Of a stretch of DNA of 64,000 bases, positions 44,901 through 54,465 are shown one piece after another (within the stretch, counting starts at the first letter, position 1; every line of letters begins with the position of its first letter). A program made the position numbers and the translations under genes. The notes under the pieces are model-generated. The model was not told the DNA's origin. It was given only the letters and a program-made list of their open reading frames with translations, and did not search any database. The DNA comes from Flavobacterium sp. 1355 (lineage in GTDB: Bacteria; Bacteroidota; Bacteroidia; Flavobacteriales; Flavobacteriaceae), in the NCBI RefSeq assembly GCF_017833415.1, contig NZ_JAFICC010000001.1, positions 471,850-535,849 on the forward strand, written 5' to 3'.

Positions 44901-45521
44901 ATTACTAATCATGAGCCTATAAAAGTTAAAAATACGCCAGTTTTAGGTTTGATTGGTACCGTGTTTAAATCAGAAGTTGTACAACAATCTGCTCCAAAAG
45001 TTGTTGAAAAAACGATTGCTGTAGAAACTGCAAAAAAAGCAGGAGGTGTTTTAATGAAAGGTATGGGCACTATACTCGCAGTATTGACAGATTATATGAG
45101 CCCCAATTATGGAGGGCGTACAAGCGAGATACAAAAGCCTCCAACATTTACCATTGATGAAAAATTTAATGTTAAAGACTATAAAGTTGAAGAAAAAACT
45201 ATTGAAGAAACGGGAATAAAAAGGCATGGAAACGCTAAAGAGAAAGAAAATCGATATAATCATATTTTTGGAAAAGAAGAGCATGATTTAGATAGTTTTG
45301 TGCAAAAGGCAGGTTCAGAAGATAAAGCTTATAATGCTGTTCAGAATGCGGCAAACGAGGCATTAGCTAATGGAGAGTTAAGTCAGAACTCAAAAGGAAT
45401 ATTGCCAAATGGAGACAAAGGAAATATAATAACAGTAAATGGCATGCAAATAAGACTTATTGGTGGTCGTGTATCAGGAGACAAAGTGATTATTTCATCT
45501 TTTAGTAGAAAAGGTTTATAG
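41955..45521 (+). CDS. Rhs/DUF6443 protein with variable C-terminal toxin-like tip, copy A
   Basis: 1188 residues from the GTG at 41955, chosen because copy B starts at the same GTG and the signal peptide (IKKYIASLILLFMAGQRLTA) begins there; an ATG at 41910 overlaps the previous gene. DUF6443 region: [16 protein letters not shown] repeats follow, then the Rhs core [14 protein letters not shown], with EGEKYKFLSQERQDELGL and FGIDPVSEEY in place of the canonical ending. The last 200 residues are AT-rich and unlike copy B; they hold a candidate toxin (HIFGKEEHDLDSFVQKAGSE...IITVNGMQIRLIGGRV). The fold is not recognised; a small nuclease-type domain is possible. Confidence 0.85.
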   Translation: MIKKYIASLILLFMAGQRLTAQSFSDDNFVHTVSPKKPVSSSNFSTLKKEEKVQNVTYFDGLGRPVQTTSIGQGGDGSDLIKPVEYDAYGRQVKDYLPYALTNSTTLYPRIGMAASLTSLSGLYKTAKYDNTTNPYSEKQLESSPLNRVLKRASPGVSWEMGKGHEIKLDYQSNVASEVRFFKAVTTWNATSELYDISLTDAGDYAAGELYKNLTYDENTAASPSESSGSTVEFKNKEGQMILKRTYGTVGAGTVNEKHDTYYVYDSYGNLTYVLPPKAEGTITAAILNDLCYQYKYDHRNRLVEKKLPGRQWEFIIYDKLDRVVATGPSASPFSNLTSPGWLITKYDVFNRAVITGWMPASSVTSLERTSIQKDRNSATANFSEAKSATLVSVNGVDTRYTNLAWPTNSSVAPLSVYHILTVNYYDNYDYPGAPTVFPTVAGQVVFFNNSTSRPVGLATGSWTRVLESSTAPIRSEAGYILYDDKARAIRSYTSNFQGGSKQVDTNFDFTGKTIYTITTHQRLLGGTVTSIRDDYSYTDQDRLESVKQTIAGSTQLLAFNEYDALGQLISKKTGNTQGAPLQKVDYTYNIRGWLTGINNVNQLTIGTEPKDLFAFQVQYDGISNASKKLYNGNISQTLWASDNNDKSIRNYTYGYDALNRLKSAVDNAGLFNEENIQYDKNGNILKLQRKGAVVQNPVVTQTTTHYGMMDDLKYDYDSGNKLMKVSDVATIDQFGFKDDAVNAAADTADDYTYDANGNMLTDANKGITTSITYNHLNLPVRIVLPTGNITYLYNAAGQKIQKTVVENSPSSTTITEYLNGFQYKKVSGTFTLEFFPTQEGYVAYKGGSISYVFQYKDHLGNVRLSYAKNTSSGLTDIIEENNYYAFGMEHQGYNNVPKITYASTEGEKYKFLSQERQDELGLNWDTFRHRNYDYAIGRFFGIDPVSEEYMSISTYQFAHNNPVWKIEIEGLEGAPSNGKTDITNHEPIKVKNTPVLGLIGTVFKSEVVQQSAPKVVEKTIAVETAKKAGGVLMKGMGTILAVLTDYMSPNYGGRTSEIQKPPTFTIDEKFNVKDYKVEEKTIEETGIKRHGNAKEKENRYNHIFGKEEHDLDSFVQKAGSEDKAYNAVQNAANEALANGELSQNSKGILPNGDKGNIITVNGMQIRLIGGRVSGDKVIISSFSRKGL
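42510..42781 (+). repeat. 272-bp tract identical in both Rhs genes
   Basis: Bases 42510-42781 are identical to 51491-51762 by direct comparison, whereas the sequence on both sides differs at many third positions. This is inside the coding region in the same frame. Confidence 0.85.
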
Positions 45522-45524
45522 AAT

Positions 45525-45869
45525 ATGGAAAAAATGAGTGAACTTGAATTAGCAGTTTTAAATAGCATCGCAAGAGAATATCCTTTCATTAAGGAGCATA
45601 TTCCTTATCTCACAATTAAAAATAGAGAGAAAACAGGTGTCGGAATGTATGTAAATTTTGCTTACAGTAGAGACATTAAAATTAGAGATTCTAATTATAC
45701 AAATGTATCATTAAGTACTAATGAAAATATTGAAATGGAAAAATTAGAATATGGATTAGGTTTTGAATTAGATATTACAGATGGTAAGGTAAATTTTATT
45801 GAATTTATTACTTATGGTGAAAATTGGGATGGTATTGTAAATGATTTCAAAATAACCAAAGATGATTAA
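45525..45869 (+). CDS. Candidate immunity protein for the Rhs tip of copy A
   Basis: 114 residues, acidic, no signal peptide and no membrane segment, so cytosolic. It starts three bases after the Rhs stop and has the same low G+C as the Rhs tip and not as the Rhs body. Blocks: LAVLNSIAREYPFIKEHIPY, REKTGVGMYVNFAYS and LGFELDITDGKVNFIEF. The position, size and composition are those of immunity genes in polymorphic toxin loci. The family is unknown to me. A cytosolic immunity suggests a toxin that acts inside the cell. Confidence 0.6.
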   Translation: MEKMSELELAVLNSIAREYPFIKEHIPYLTIKNREKTGVGMYVNFAYSRDIKIRDSNYTNVSLSTNENIEMEKLEYGLGFELDITDGKVNFIEFITYGENWDGIVNDFKITKDD

Positions 45870-46299
45870 TAACTTAAGTCGATGAGCATCTTTTTGAAGT
45901 AATCAAAGTAAATTGCCATTCCATAGCGGAGTGGCTTTTTGCTTTTATAGCATTTTAAAGTGTACCAAACTGTTAAAATAGAATTCATGTTAGCCTGCAT
46001 CTGCTGGGGAATCTCAATTGATTTGAAAAAAAACACTCAGAACATCCTCCCTACCGTATCGACTGTTTTGATACCAGAGACCGAGATTGTAATGTCAAGT
46101 TACCTCCCCGTACTGTAAACTTGTGTAATTATAACAACCAGTTATTTACCCATCAAAAAAAAATATTTTTGAAAAAAAGTGCCAATACGCTACACTTTTC
46201 GAGATTCGTTATACAAGAACTCTATACAAGGGAGGTTAGTCAAGCATCTTTACAATAAATACTATCTAAAAAATCACGAGATACTAACCAATCTAAAAA
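45870..46299. other. Gene-free stretch between cassette A and the HTH gene
   Basis: 430 bases with short open frames only (for example a 43-codon frame from 45987) that show no support. No repeat shared with the rest of the window is seen. Confidence 0.35.
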
Positions 46300-46701
46300 A
46301 TGAAATATGAAATCCTAAAGAAATTTATAATAAGTACCAAAGCAAGCAAAAGCACCATCTATAGATTCTACAAAAAGAATGAGGACCTATTTGCTGAAAC
46401 CAGTCTAAGAAATGGAAAGAGAATGTTCCCTGCTGACCATGCAAGATATTTTGACAGCGAAATCATGTTCGATGAGAACAAAGCCCTAAGACAAGAAAAC
46501 CAATCTATTAGAAACCTTATTGACTGTCTGGCAGATAAAGAGAGCCTGCAACACACCTTCTGGCAGATGGATTGGAGCTTTTTCTTTACGGTAGCCTACA
46601 AAGCAGACCGTAACAAGACAAGCTGTTTTAAGCAAATGCATGGTCTGTATGATTGTCTGAACCAAAAATACGGAGCATCAACAGAAATCCGACTGTTCTA
46701 A
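46300..46701 (+). CDS. Small HTH-like protein of unknown function
   Basis: 133 residues. The N-terminal part FIISTKASKSTIYRFYKKNEDLF looks like an HTH with a recognition helix at STIYRFY, followed by FPADHARYF and a coiled coil (FDENKALRQENQSIRNLIDCL), then a Trp/Phe-rich end (WQMDWSFFFTVAYKADRNKTSCFKQ). It reads like a DNA-binding accessory protein of a plasmid or mobile element. It stands alone between the two Rhs cassettes. No family is recognised with confidence. Confidence 0.5.
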   Translation: MKYEILKKFIISTKASKSTIYRFYKKNEDLFAETSLRNGKRMFPADHARYFDSEIMFDENKALRQENQSIRNLIDCLADKESLQHTFWQMDWSFFFTVAYKADRNKTSCFKQMHGLYDCLNQKYGASTEIRLF

Positions 46702-46941
46702 AGTGAAGAAATACCTTTTTTATGAAGAAAAATGAATTGATAGCGACTTCAATAACTCTTTTCAAGATTAATTAAAGTAGTATTTAACTTTCAGATTAAC
46801 CCATATGATATTAAAGATCAAATTGTTAAAACGTAATAAATTCAACTGGATTTTCTTAAAAATAAACTTGTTAAATTTTTTAGTTTATGGTAATATTGCT
46901 GTTAATTTTTTTTAAAAACTTCGTCAAGTACAAACTAACAA

Positions 46942-49900
46942 ATGAAAAGATTTAAATATATTATAACTACAATAACTATTATAACTCACTGCTGCGTTTT
47001 CTTTGGACAAAATGGAATACCTAATTTAGTTCATCCTACACCGGAGGCATCAAATTTTCTTAAATATGATTTTTATCCAACAGATAATACATCTGGGGCT
47101 ATGAATGTACAAGTACCTATCTATACCATTAAAAGCAATGGTATGGAACTGCCAATTTCACTTAGTTATCATACTTCTGGAATTAAAGTAGATGATATAG
47201 CGAGTGAAGCCGGTTTGGGATGGGTCATAAATGCTGGTGGATTTGTCAGCGTAACCAATAAAGGGCTCTCGGCAAATAACGGGGGATCTGCTATACGCGC
47301 AGACTGGCTTAATTCTCAGCAAATATATGCATTAATGAATTCTACTACCCCGCCTTCAACTGTAAATATGTCCCAGCACTTTAATTTTTTGCTGAATCAA
47401 AATTGGCCTACTGAGGCAAGCATGTATAATTATCATGCCCCTGGCTTAAGTGGCGGATATATGTATAGACAGGCTGCCAATGGGGTAAAGACAATTTTTA
47501 ATGTCCCAAAATCAACTGATAGAATAATCGATTCTACTCTCGGACCCTCTATTATTAATGAAAATGGAGTTAAATACGAGTTTACTAAAGTTGAAATAGC
47601 AAATGGAAATAATATTTGGCATTTGACCAAAATGAGTAACCCAATCTCTACAGATATCATTACATTCGAATACGCAATAACTACACAGGAAACAGATTAT
47701 TTACATGAGGGAAATTCTGTTTCTGTAAATTCTGCCTATCCGTATTGCTCTGGAGATACGGGTGTTCAAAGTTTTATTAGAACAATCGATCGTGAAATTC
47801 CCTTGTTAACAAAGATTAATTTTAATAATGGCTACGTTTCCTTTGTCTATTCTAATGACCGTATTGATAAAAGGAGGTATCGATTGCAGAAAATTGAAAT
47901 TTATGACAATTCCAATACCTTGATTCAGGAAATCCAACTGCACCAAACTTACTTTTCACCAGCAGGGGAGCAGTCCAAAAGTAATTACAAGAAAAATGTA
48001 AATTTTAGATTAAAACTTGACAGCATTACTTTTAAAGATAAATTTAGAAAACCTTTTAATAGTTATCAATTTTTTTATAATACTCAATACAATCTACCAG
48101 GTTATTTTGATATTGATGCTTTCTATAGCGCACCTAACTATAAACTTTATTCGGCATATTACGGGCAGGATTTATGGGGTTACAATAATGGAAAGGGAGG
48201 CTATTCTTTTTTCTCAATAGGTTCATATTTTAGTACTGTTTTTTCCAGTGGTTCCGGGAGTGATCAGTCAAGAGACTTTAAAGGATTCCTGGATTATCTT
48301 GTCAATAGAGACATAGTTACAGAACGTGCGATGGCTTGCATGTTGACTGGTGTTCGTTACCCCAGCGGAGGTTTAAGTAATTTTGAATACGAATCGAATA
48401 CAGATGAGTCGGGTAATAAATTAGGAGGACTTCGTATAAGTAAAATCACCCAAAATAGTGGTAGTAATCCGACTTATAAGGAGTTTAAATATTTAAATGC
48501 GCACACAAACAGATTTTATACTCCTAGAGGAGGTTCGTTATATGATGTTTACAATAATTGTATCTATACTGATTATCAAGGAAATCCAGGTACTAAATCT
48601 GGCGTAATTGGCACGATGACCAGTTTTGGCTCTCAGGATGAGCTTTTATTGTCAGGAAATCCGGCATTTTACAGTAAAGTAGAAGAATACAATGGTACAA
48701 TACTCAATAACACGGGAAAAATAGAATATCAATACGAATATGTTAGGGATAGCACAAGTGGTATTAATAGGATGAATAGCATTTACTATCCAAAAAAATT
48801 ATATAACATGGTGGATCAGTCATGGAAGAGGGGACAGTTAAAAAAGATGACTATATTTAGGAATGAGAATTCAACCTTTGTTCCTGTAAAAAGTGTAGAA
48901 AACTTTTATGCTACATTTTTAGAGGAAACAATTATAACTGGACTGGATTTTTACAGAACAAAAATTTCGGCTTACAATGATTACACAGATGGTTTTAGTT
49001 ATGGTGATATTCTAATACGAATCGGATTTAAAAAATTAACTTCTACCATAGAGAAAGACATTAGCGCGTCTAAAGAAGTCACCAAAAGCACATTTTATTA
49101 CTATGATAATACCGATCATATGCAGGTCACAAGAAGTGAATTTATATTAAATGACGGAACTAAAAGGAGCAACATTTATAAATATCCGGACGATGTAATA
49201 TCGATCAGTTCACTTGGGACAGATAATTTAACAGTTCAGGAGAAAGCTTCTGTTGATAAAATGAAGTATAATGATCAACATCGTATCGCAAGTGTTGTTC
49301 AAACAGAAACATTTAAAGATTCAAATACAAATGGTATTGTTGATTTAGGGGAACTTCTACATAAAGAACGAACCAATTATAAAGAATGGTTCACAAATTT
49401 AATTTTGCCTGAATATATACAAAACGCAAAAAGTGATTCGGCCCTGGAGGACCAAATACAATTTCAAGGTTATTATACTAACGGCAATGTTAAGGAAATG
49501 TCTCAATTGAATGGATCGCACACTGTTTATTTGTGGGGCTACAATCAGAAATCACCCATTGCTAAGATCGAAAATGCAACATATGCTCAAATTGCGACTG
49601 CGCTTGGTGTGACCGCTACTGTTTTGGACACGTACAATGAGGCAAATCTTGCTGCGATCAATGCCTTACGATCAGTTTTATCAGACGCACTGATCACCAC
49701 ATATACTTATAAAAACCTTGTAGGGGTTACTTCTGTAACAGACCCAAAAGGAATGACGACCTTTTATGAATATGATAGTTTTGGCAGATTAATGTTTGTT
49801 AAAGACCAGAATTTAAATGTCCTGCAAAGATATTGTTATGGCTATAAAGGGCAACAGGTGGATTGTGGGGCAGCGGATCCTTATTTAATTACGTATAAAA

Positions 49901-50904
49901 GCATTGCCAGAAGCGGATCCTTCACCAGAAACAACTGCGCTTCAGGTCAGGTGGGCTCCAGTGTGGCCTACAGTCAGCCTGCAGGTGCTGCTACATCAAC
50001 AGTTTCCCAGGCCGATGCCGATGCAAAAGGCCTTACATTATTTAATACCCAAGGCCAGGCCAATGCCAATACTACTGGCACATGTACGTTTAATAGTATC
50101 GCCAGGAGCGGTTCTTTTACAAGAAATAACTGTGGTACAGGAACAGGTTCAAGTGTAGCTTACAGCCAGCCTGCCGGTGCCCAAACCTCGACAGTTTCTC
50201 AGGCGGATGCCGATGCAAAAGGCCTTGCTTTATTCAATACCAAAGGCCAGGCCAATGCCAATGCTGTAGGAATCTGCAGCTATAAAAGCCCTGCGGAAAG
50301 TGGAAGTTTTACCAAATCCGGCTGTGCCAGCGGTGCCGGATCCACCGTAGTATATAACCAGGCTGCGGGTGCGGTGGTTTCCAACATTTCCCAGGCCGAT
50401 GCCGATCAGCTTGGACATGAGAAATTTCTGGAAGCCGGCCCTAAATACGCTAATGCATTTGGGACCTGCTTGTTTAACAGTATTGCCTACAGCGGAACCT
50501 TTTACAGAACCAATTGTCCTGAGGGAGACTATGGATCGGGTGTTGTTTACAGCCAGCCTGCCGGCGCGGCGACTGGAGTTACCCAGTCCGCAGCGGATGA
50601 TGCAGGACTAGCCAAATTCAACGCGGACGGTGAAGCAAACGCCAATCTGTACGGTACATGCACTAAAATGATTACGTATCAATATGGGTGGATACCGACT
50701 AGCAAGACCTTAGCAATTGTGGCCAAGGCTATTTCTAATCCTACGGGCTATCTCCTTAGGTTCAATATTATATCAATAGATAGCGGAATTGAACCAAAGG
50801 TTGTTGAAATCAATATGGCACCCGGGCAGCTTTCCAAAACCGGGTCTTTCATTCTGCCGGCAGCTGTTCAGAGTGTACAGCTGATTACTATATGGAAAAA
50901 TTAA
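46942..50904 (+). CDS. Secreted Rhs-like protein with four DUF5977 repeats, copy B
   Basis: 1320 residues: signal peptide (about 1-23, VFFGQ); beta-rich region (30-910) with GAMNVQVPIYTIKSNGMELP and VDDIASEAGLGWVINAGGF; a YD-like unit EYDSFGRLMFVKDQNLN; four DUF5977 repeats (about residues 985-1243) in the same order as copy A, with two Cys each; and the same C-terminal block ending TIWKN. The first 900 residues are quite different from copy A, while the last 300 are nearly the same. It lies 31 bases before the Rhs gene at 50936. This makes it the first gene of cassette B. Confidence 0.85.
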   Translation: MKRFKYIITTITIITHCCVFFGQNGIPNLVHPTPEASNFLKYDFYPTDNTSGAMNVQVPIYTIKSNGMELPISLSYHTSGIKVDDIASEAGLGWVINAGGFVSVTNKGLSANNGGSAIRADWLNSQQIYALMNSTTPPSTVNMSQHFNFLLNQNWPTEASMYNYHAPGLSGGYMYRQAANGVKTIFNVPKSTDRIIDSTLGPSIINENGVKYEFTKVEIANGNNIWHLTKMSNPISTDIITFEYAITTQETDYLHEGNSVSVNSAYPYCSGDTGVQSFIRTIDREIPLLTKINFNNGYVSFVYSNDRIDKRRYRLQKIEIYDNSNTLIQEIQLHQTYFSPAGEQSKSNYKKNVNFRLKLDSITFKDKFRKPFNSYQFFYNTQYNLPGYFDIDAFYSAPNYKLYSAYYGQDLWGYNNGKGGYSFFSIGSYFSTVFSSGSGSDQSRDFKGFLDYLVNRDIVTERAMACMLTGVRYPSGGLSNFEYESNTDESGNKLGGLRISKITQNSGSNPTYKEFKYLNAHTNRFYTPRGGSLYDVYNNCIYTDYQGNPGTKSGVIGTMTSFGSQDELLLSGNPAFYSKVEEYNGTILNNTGKIEYQYEYVRDSTSGINRMNSIYYPKKLYNMVDQSWKRGQLKKMTIFRNENSTFVPVKSVENFYATFLEETIITGLDFYRTKISAYNDYTDGFSYGDILIRIGFKKLTSTIEKDISASKEVTKSTFYYYDNTDHMQVTRSEFILNDGTKRSNIYKYPDDVISISSLGTDNLTVQEKASVDKMKYNDQHRIASVVQTETFKDSNTNGIVDLGELLHKERTNYKEWFTNLILPEYIQNAKSDSALEDQIQFQGYYTNGNVKEMSQLNGSHTVYLWGYNQKSPIAKIENATYAQIATALGVTATVLDTYNEANLAAINALRSVLSDALITTYTYKNLVGVTSVTDPKGMTTFYEYDSFGRLMFVKDQNLNVLQRYCYGYKGQQVDCGAADPYLITYKSIARSGSFTRNNCASGQVGSSVAYSQPAGAATSTVSQADADAKGLTLFNTQGQANANTTGTCTFNSIARSGSFTRNNCGTGTGSSVAYSQPAGAQTSTVSQADADAKGLALFNTKGQANANAVGICSYKSPAESGSFTKSGCASGAGSTVVYNQAAGAVVSNISQADADQLGHEKFLEAGPKYANAFGTCLFNSIAYSGTFYRTNCPEGDYGSGVVYSQPAGAATGVTQSAADDAGLAKFNADGEANANLYGTCTKMITYQYGWIPTSKTLAIVAKAISNPTGYLLRFNIISIDSGIEPKVVEINMAPGQLSKTGSFILPAAVQSVQLITIWKN
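49897..50668 (+). repeat. Four DUF5977 repeat units in copy B
   Basis: The units correspond one-to-one with those at 40912-41682. Unit 3 differs most (SGSFTKSGCASGAGSTVVY and VSNISQADADQLGHEKF). Confidence 0.8.
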
Positions 50905-50935
50905 TAAATTCATTTACCTGTAAAGAAACTATACC

Positions 50936-53900
50936 GTGATAAAAAAATATATACCATTATTGATTTTGTTGTTATTAGCAGGCCAGCGCCTCGCGGCGCA
51001 GACCTTCAGCGATGATAACTTCGTTCATACCGTTGCGCCCAAAAAGCCGGTGACATCCGCCACTTTCAGTACGCTGACCAAGGCCGATAAGGTGCAGCAG
51101 GTTACCTATTTTGACGGTCTTGGACGTCCTGTGCAGACCACGGCAATAGCCCAGGGCGGAGACGAGTCGGATCTGGTTACCCCGGTGGAGTATGATGGTT
51201 TTGGAAGGCAGGTAAAGGAGTACCTGCCGTATTCCCTTGCCAACAGCACGACGTCTTATCCCCGTATCGCCATGGCCGCCTCGCTGTTATCGCTGACAAA
51301 CCTTTACAAGACGACAAAGTATGACAATACATCAAATCCATATTCGGAAAAGCAATTGGAAGCTTCCCCTTTAGGCCGGATACTTAAACAGGCCGCGCCG
51401 GGGGCTGAGTGGGAAATGGGCAAAGGCCATGAGATAAAACTGGATTACCAGTCCAATGTGGCCGGTGAGGTACGTTTTTTCAAGGCAGCGACCACTTGGA
51501 ATGCCACCTCGGAACTGTACGATATCAGCCTGACTGATGCCGGTGATTATGCGGCGGGCGAGCTCTACAAGAACCTCACCTATGATGAGAATACGGCCGC
51601 AAGCCCTTCGGAGAGTTCCGGCTCGACCGTAGAGTTCAAAAACAAGGAAGGCCAGATGATCCTGAAAAGGACTTATGGCACGGTAGGTGCCGGTACGGTC
51701 AATGAAAAGCATGACACCTATTATGTATATGACAGCTACGGTAACCTGACCTACGTGCTGCCACCTAAAGCGGGCGGGACCATTACGGCGGCTATCCTGA
51801 ACGATTTGTGCTATCAATACAAGTATGACTACCGTAACCGTTTGGTAGAGAAAAAACTGCCGGGCAAACAATGGGAGTTCATCGTGTATGATAAACTGGA
51901 CCGCGTGGTGGCCACTGGCCCTTCGAATTCCCCCTTCACCAACCTTACTTCCCCTGGATGGATGATCACCAAGTACGATGCTTTCAACAGACCTGTGATT
52001 ACCGGCTGGATGCCAGCCACCTCGGTAACAGCCCTGGACAGAACCAGTATTCAAGGAAAAAGAAATGCCGAAACGGTAGATTTCAGTGAAACCAAATCGG
52101 CAGCGCTTACCGTAATCAACGGTGTGGATACCCGTTATACCAATCTGGCCTGGCCGGTGAATTCCTCTGCGGCACCTGCGAGTGTCTACCATATACTGAC
52201 AGTCCAATATTATGATACTTATGATTATCCGGGTGCTCCAACTTCATTTCCTACCGTAGCAGGACAGGCTGTCTACTATAACAATACCACCGTAAAACCA
52301 AAGGGGCTTGCCACGGGTTCCTGGACCAGGATCCTGGAAACCAGTACAACTCCGATAAAGGCTGAAATAGGGTATACCCTTTATGATGCCAAAGCAAGGC
52401 CAATCCGCAGTTACAGCACAAATTTCCTGGGCGGGTTCCATCAGGTGGACACTAACTTTGACTTCACGGGAAAGACCCTCTATACGGTCACCACGCACCA
52501 AAGAATCTCGGGCGGGGCGGTGACTTCCATTCGTGACGATTATGCCTATACGGCGCAGGACCGCCTGGAATCGGTGAAACAAACCATAGGGGGTACCACC
52601 CAGCTGCTGGCTTTTAATGAATATGATCCGCTGGGGCAGCTGATCTCCAAAAAGGTAGGTAATACCGAGACAGCACCATTGCAGAAAGTGGATTACAGCT
52701 ATAACATCAGGGGATGGCTTAAGGGGATCAACAATGTCAATCAGTTGACAAATATTACGGATCCCAAGGATCTGTTTGCTTTTCAGATCAATTATGAGGG
52801 TATTTCAAATACGGCCAAAAAAATATACAATGGAAATATCAGCCAGACCCTTTGGGCAAGCGATAACAACGATAAGAATATAAGAAACTATGTCTATACG
52901 TATGACAGCCTGAACAGGCTTAAGAGCGCGGTGGACAATGGAGGATTGTTTAACGAGGACAACATCCAGTATGACAAGAACGGCAACATTTTAAAACTGC
53001 AGCGAAAAGGCGCGGTCGTAGCGATTCCTAATGTGAATGTGGCTGCCCATTACGGGCTTATGGACGATCTGAAATATGATTATGATCCGGGCAACAGACT
53101 GTTGAAAGTGGCAGATGCGGCTCCAATTGACCAATATGGGTTCAAGGACGATGCGGTTAATGCGGCTGCGGATACGGCTGATGATTACACGTATGATGCC
53201 AACGGAAACCTGCTTACCGATACCAATAAGGGAATCACCAGTATCAGCTACAATCATTTAAACCTGCCTGTTAAAGTGATTCTTTCAACGGGAAATATTA
53301 CCTATCTTTACAATGCAGTGGGAGAGAAGGTGCAAAAGACAGTGTACGAAACGGCGAGTTCCAATACGACGGTTAGTGAATACTTAAAAGGCTTCCAGTA
53401 TAAAAAAGTAAATCTGGCACCTGTAGAGCTGAAATTCTTCCCGACCCAGGAAGGGTATGTGGCCAACAATGCAGGTGTACTTTCCTATGTGTTCCAGTAC
53501 AAGGACCATCTGGGGAACGTGAGGCTGAGCTATGCAAGGAACACCTTAACTGGGCTTACAGAAATTGTGGAGGAGAATAATTATTATGCTTTTGGGCTGG
53601 AACACCAGGGGTATAACAATGTCCCAAAATTCACCTATGGAAGTGCGGAGGGGGAACAGTATAAGTACAACGGAAAGGAGCTTCAAGACGAGCTGGGGCT
53701 TGGGGTTTATGACTATAGTGCACGTAATTATGATCCTGCACTGGGGCGTTGGATGAATATTGACCCTTTGGCTGAAAAAATGAGAAGATTTAGTCCATAT
53801 AATTATGCTTTTGACAATCCAATTCGTTTTATTGATCCAGATGGAATGGCGCCAAATGATATTATATTTTTAATCCGCAATGGAGATAAATCAGTAAAAG

Positions 53901-54454
53901 AACAACTTCAATATCGAAATGGTAATTTTTACCATAATGGTGGTAAAGGTGAAAGATATAATCCTAAAGAAGGCAATGCAACATTGAATAAAGTGTTAAA
54001 GGCTTATAGAACAATAGAAAAATCAGATAATCAAATATTAAAAAATCAACTACATACATTGGAATCGAGTCCTAGTAAGCATTATGTAGAGGAAAGTCCA
54101 AATCGTGAAAATGCTGTAAGTAGTTTGGAATCTAGCAAATCTGTTTTGGGTTATTCTGCAAGTACTCAGACTGAATACGATTTTAATGCTGAATATGAAG
54201 GAACTAAAAGTGATTTTGGAGTTGTTGTCCATGAAATGAGACACCAATTTGATCATGATATTGGAAATATGGGAGATAATTCAAATACAAATGATGCAAA
54301 TGACCCAGCTGAAATTAGGGCGGTTCACAATGAAAATATTGCCAGAAAAATGGATGGTGTTGAACCATTGAAGGCATACGATGGAAAAAAAATTGATCCA
54401 TTAAAACTAGCTAATCCGCCAAATAACCTACAAGTAAAAAAAATTAAGGGATGA
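50936..54454 (+). CDS. Rhs/DUF6443 protein with M91-like metallopeptidase tip, copy B
   Basis: 1172 residues from GTG 50936; signal peptide about 1-22 ([20 protein letters not shown]). DUF6443 and YD repeats as in copy A; the Rhs core is complete here: [14 protein letters not shown] (as [15 protein letters not shown]), [33 protein letters not shown] and [14 protein letters not shown]. The tip (about residues 985-1172) contains [13 protein letters not shown] with HExxH (H1099, E1100, H1103) and a following [11 protein letters not shown] with E1126 as possible third zinc ligand, which resembles M91 (NleD-like) effector peptidases. It overlaps the next gene by four bases (ATGA). Toxin role is inference. 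Confidence 0.87.
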   Translation: MIKKYIPLLILLLLAGQRLAAQTFSDDNFVHTVAPKKPVTSATFSTLTKADKVQQVTYFDGLGRPVQTTAIAQGGDESDLVTPVEYDGFGRQVKEYLPYSLANSTTSYPRIAMAASLLSLTNLYKTTKYDNTSNPYSEKQLEASPLGRILKQAAPGAEWEMGKGHEIKLDYQSNVAGEVRFFKAATTWNATSELYDISLTDAGDYAAGELYKNLTYDENTAASPSESSGSTVEFKNKEGQMILKRTYGTVGAGTVNEKHDTYYVYDSYGNLTYVLPPKAGGTITAAILNDLCYQYKYDYRNRLVEKKLPGKQWEFIVYDKLDRVVATGPSNSPFTNLTSPGWMITKYDAFNRPVITGWMPATSVTALDRTSIQGKRNAETVDFSETKSAALTVINGVDTRYTNLAWPVNSSAAPASVYHILTVQYYDTYDYPGAPTSFPTVAGQAVYYNNTTVKPKGLATGSWTRILETSTTPIKAEIGYTLYDAKARPIRSYSTNFLGGFHQVDTNFDFTGKTLYTVTTHQRISGGAVTSIRDDYAYTAQDRLESVKQTIGGTTQLLAFNEYDPLGQLISKKVGNTETAPLQKVDYSYNIRGWLKGINNVNQLTNITDPKDLFAFQINYEGISNTAKKIYNGNISQTLWASDNNDKNIRNYVYTYDSLNRLKSAVDNGGLFNEDNIQYDKNGNILKLQRKGAVVAIPNVNVAAHYGLMDDLKYDYDPGNRLLKVADAAPIDQYGFKDDAVNAAADTADDYTYDANGNLLTDTNKGITSISYNHLNLPVKVILSTGNITYLYNAVGEKVQKTVYETASSNTTVSEYLKGFQYKKVNLAPVELKFFPTQEGYVANNAGVLSYVFQYKDHLGNVRLSYARNTLTGLTEIVEENNYYAFGLEHQGYNNVPKFTYGSAEGEQYKYNGKELQDELGLGVYDYSARNYDPALGRWMNIDPLAEKMRRFSPYNYAFDNPIRFIDPDGMAPNDIIFLIRNGDKSVKEQLQYRNGNFYHNGGKGERYNPKEGNATLNKVLKAYRTIEKSDNQILKNQLHTLESSPSKHYVEESPNRENAVSSLESSKSVLGYSASTQTEYDFNAEYEGTKSDFGVVVHEMRHQFDHDIGNMGDNSNTNDANDPAEIRAVHNENIARKMDGVEPLKAYDGKKIDPLKLANPPNNLQVKKIKG
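51491..51762 (+). repeat. 272-bp tract identical in both Rhs genes (copy B side)
   Basis: Identical to 42510-42781; see that entry. Confidence 0.85.
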
Positions 54455-54465
54455 AAAAAGGATAT

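Noticed and set aside
51371..52207. Long minus-strand open frame (278 codons) inside Rhs copy B, with a matching one in copy A (42315-42890)
   Set aside because: It is antisense to a clearly coding, GC-richer Rhs frame. The likeness between the two is explained by the conserved sense sequence and the identical 272-bp tract.
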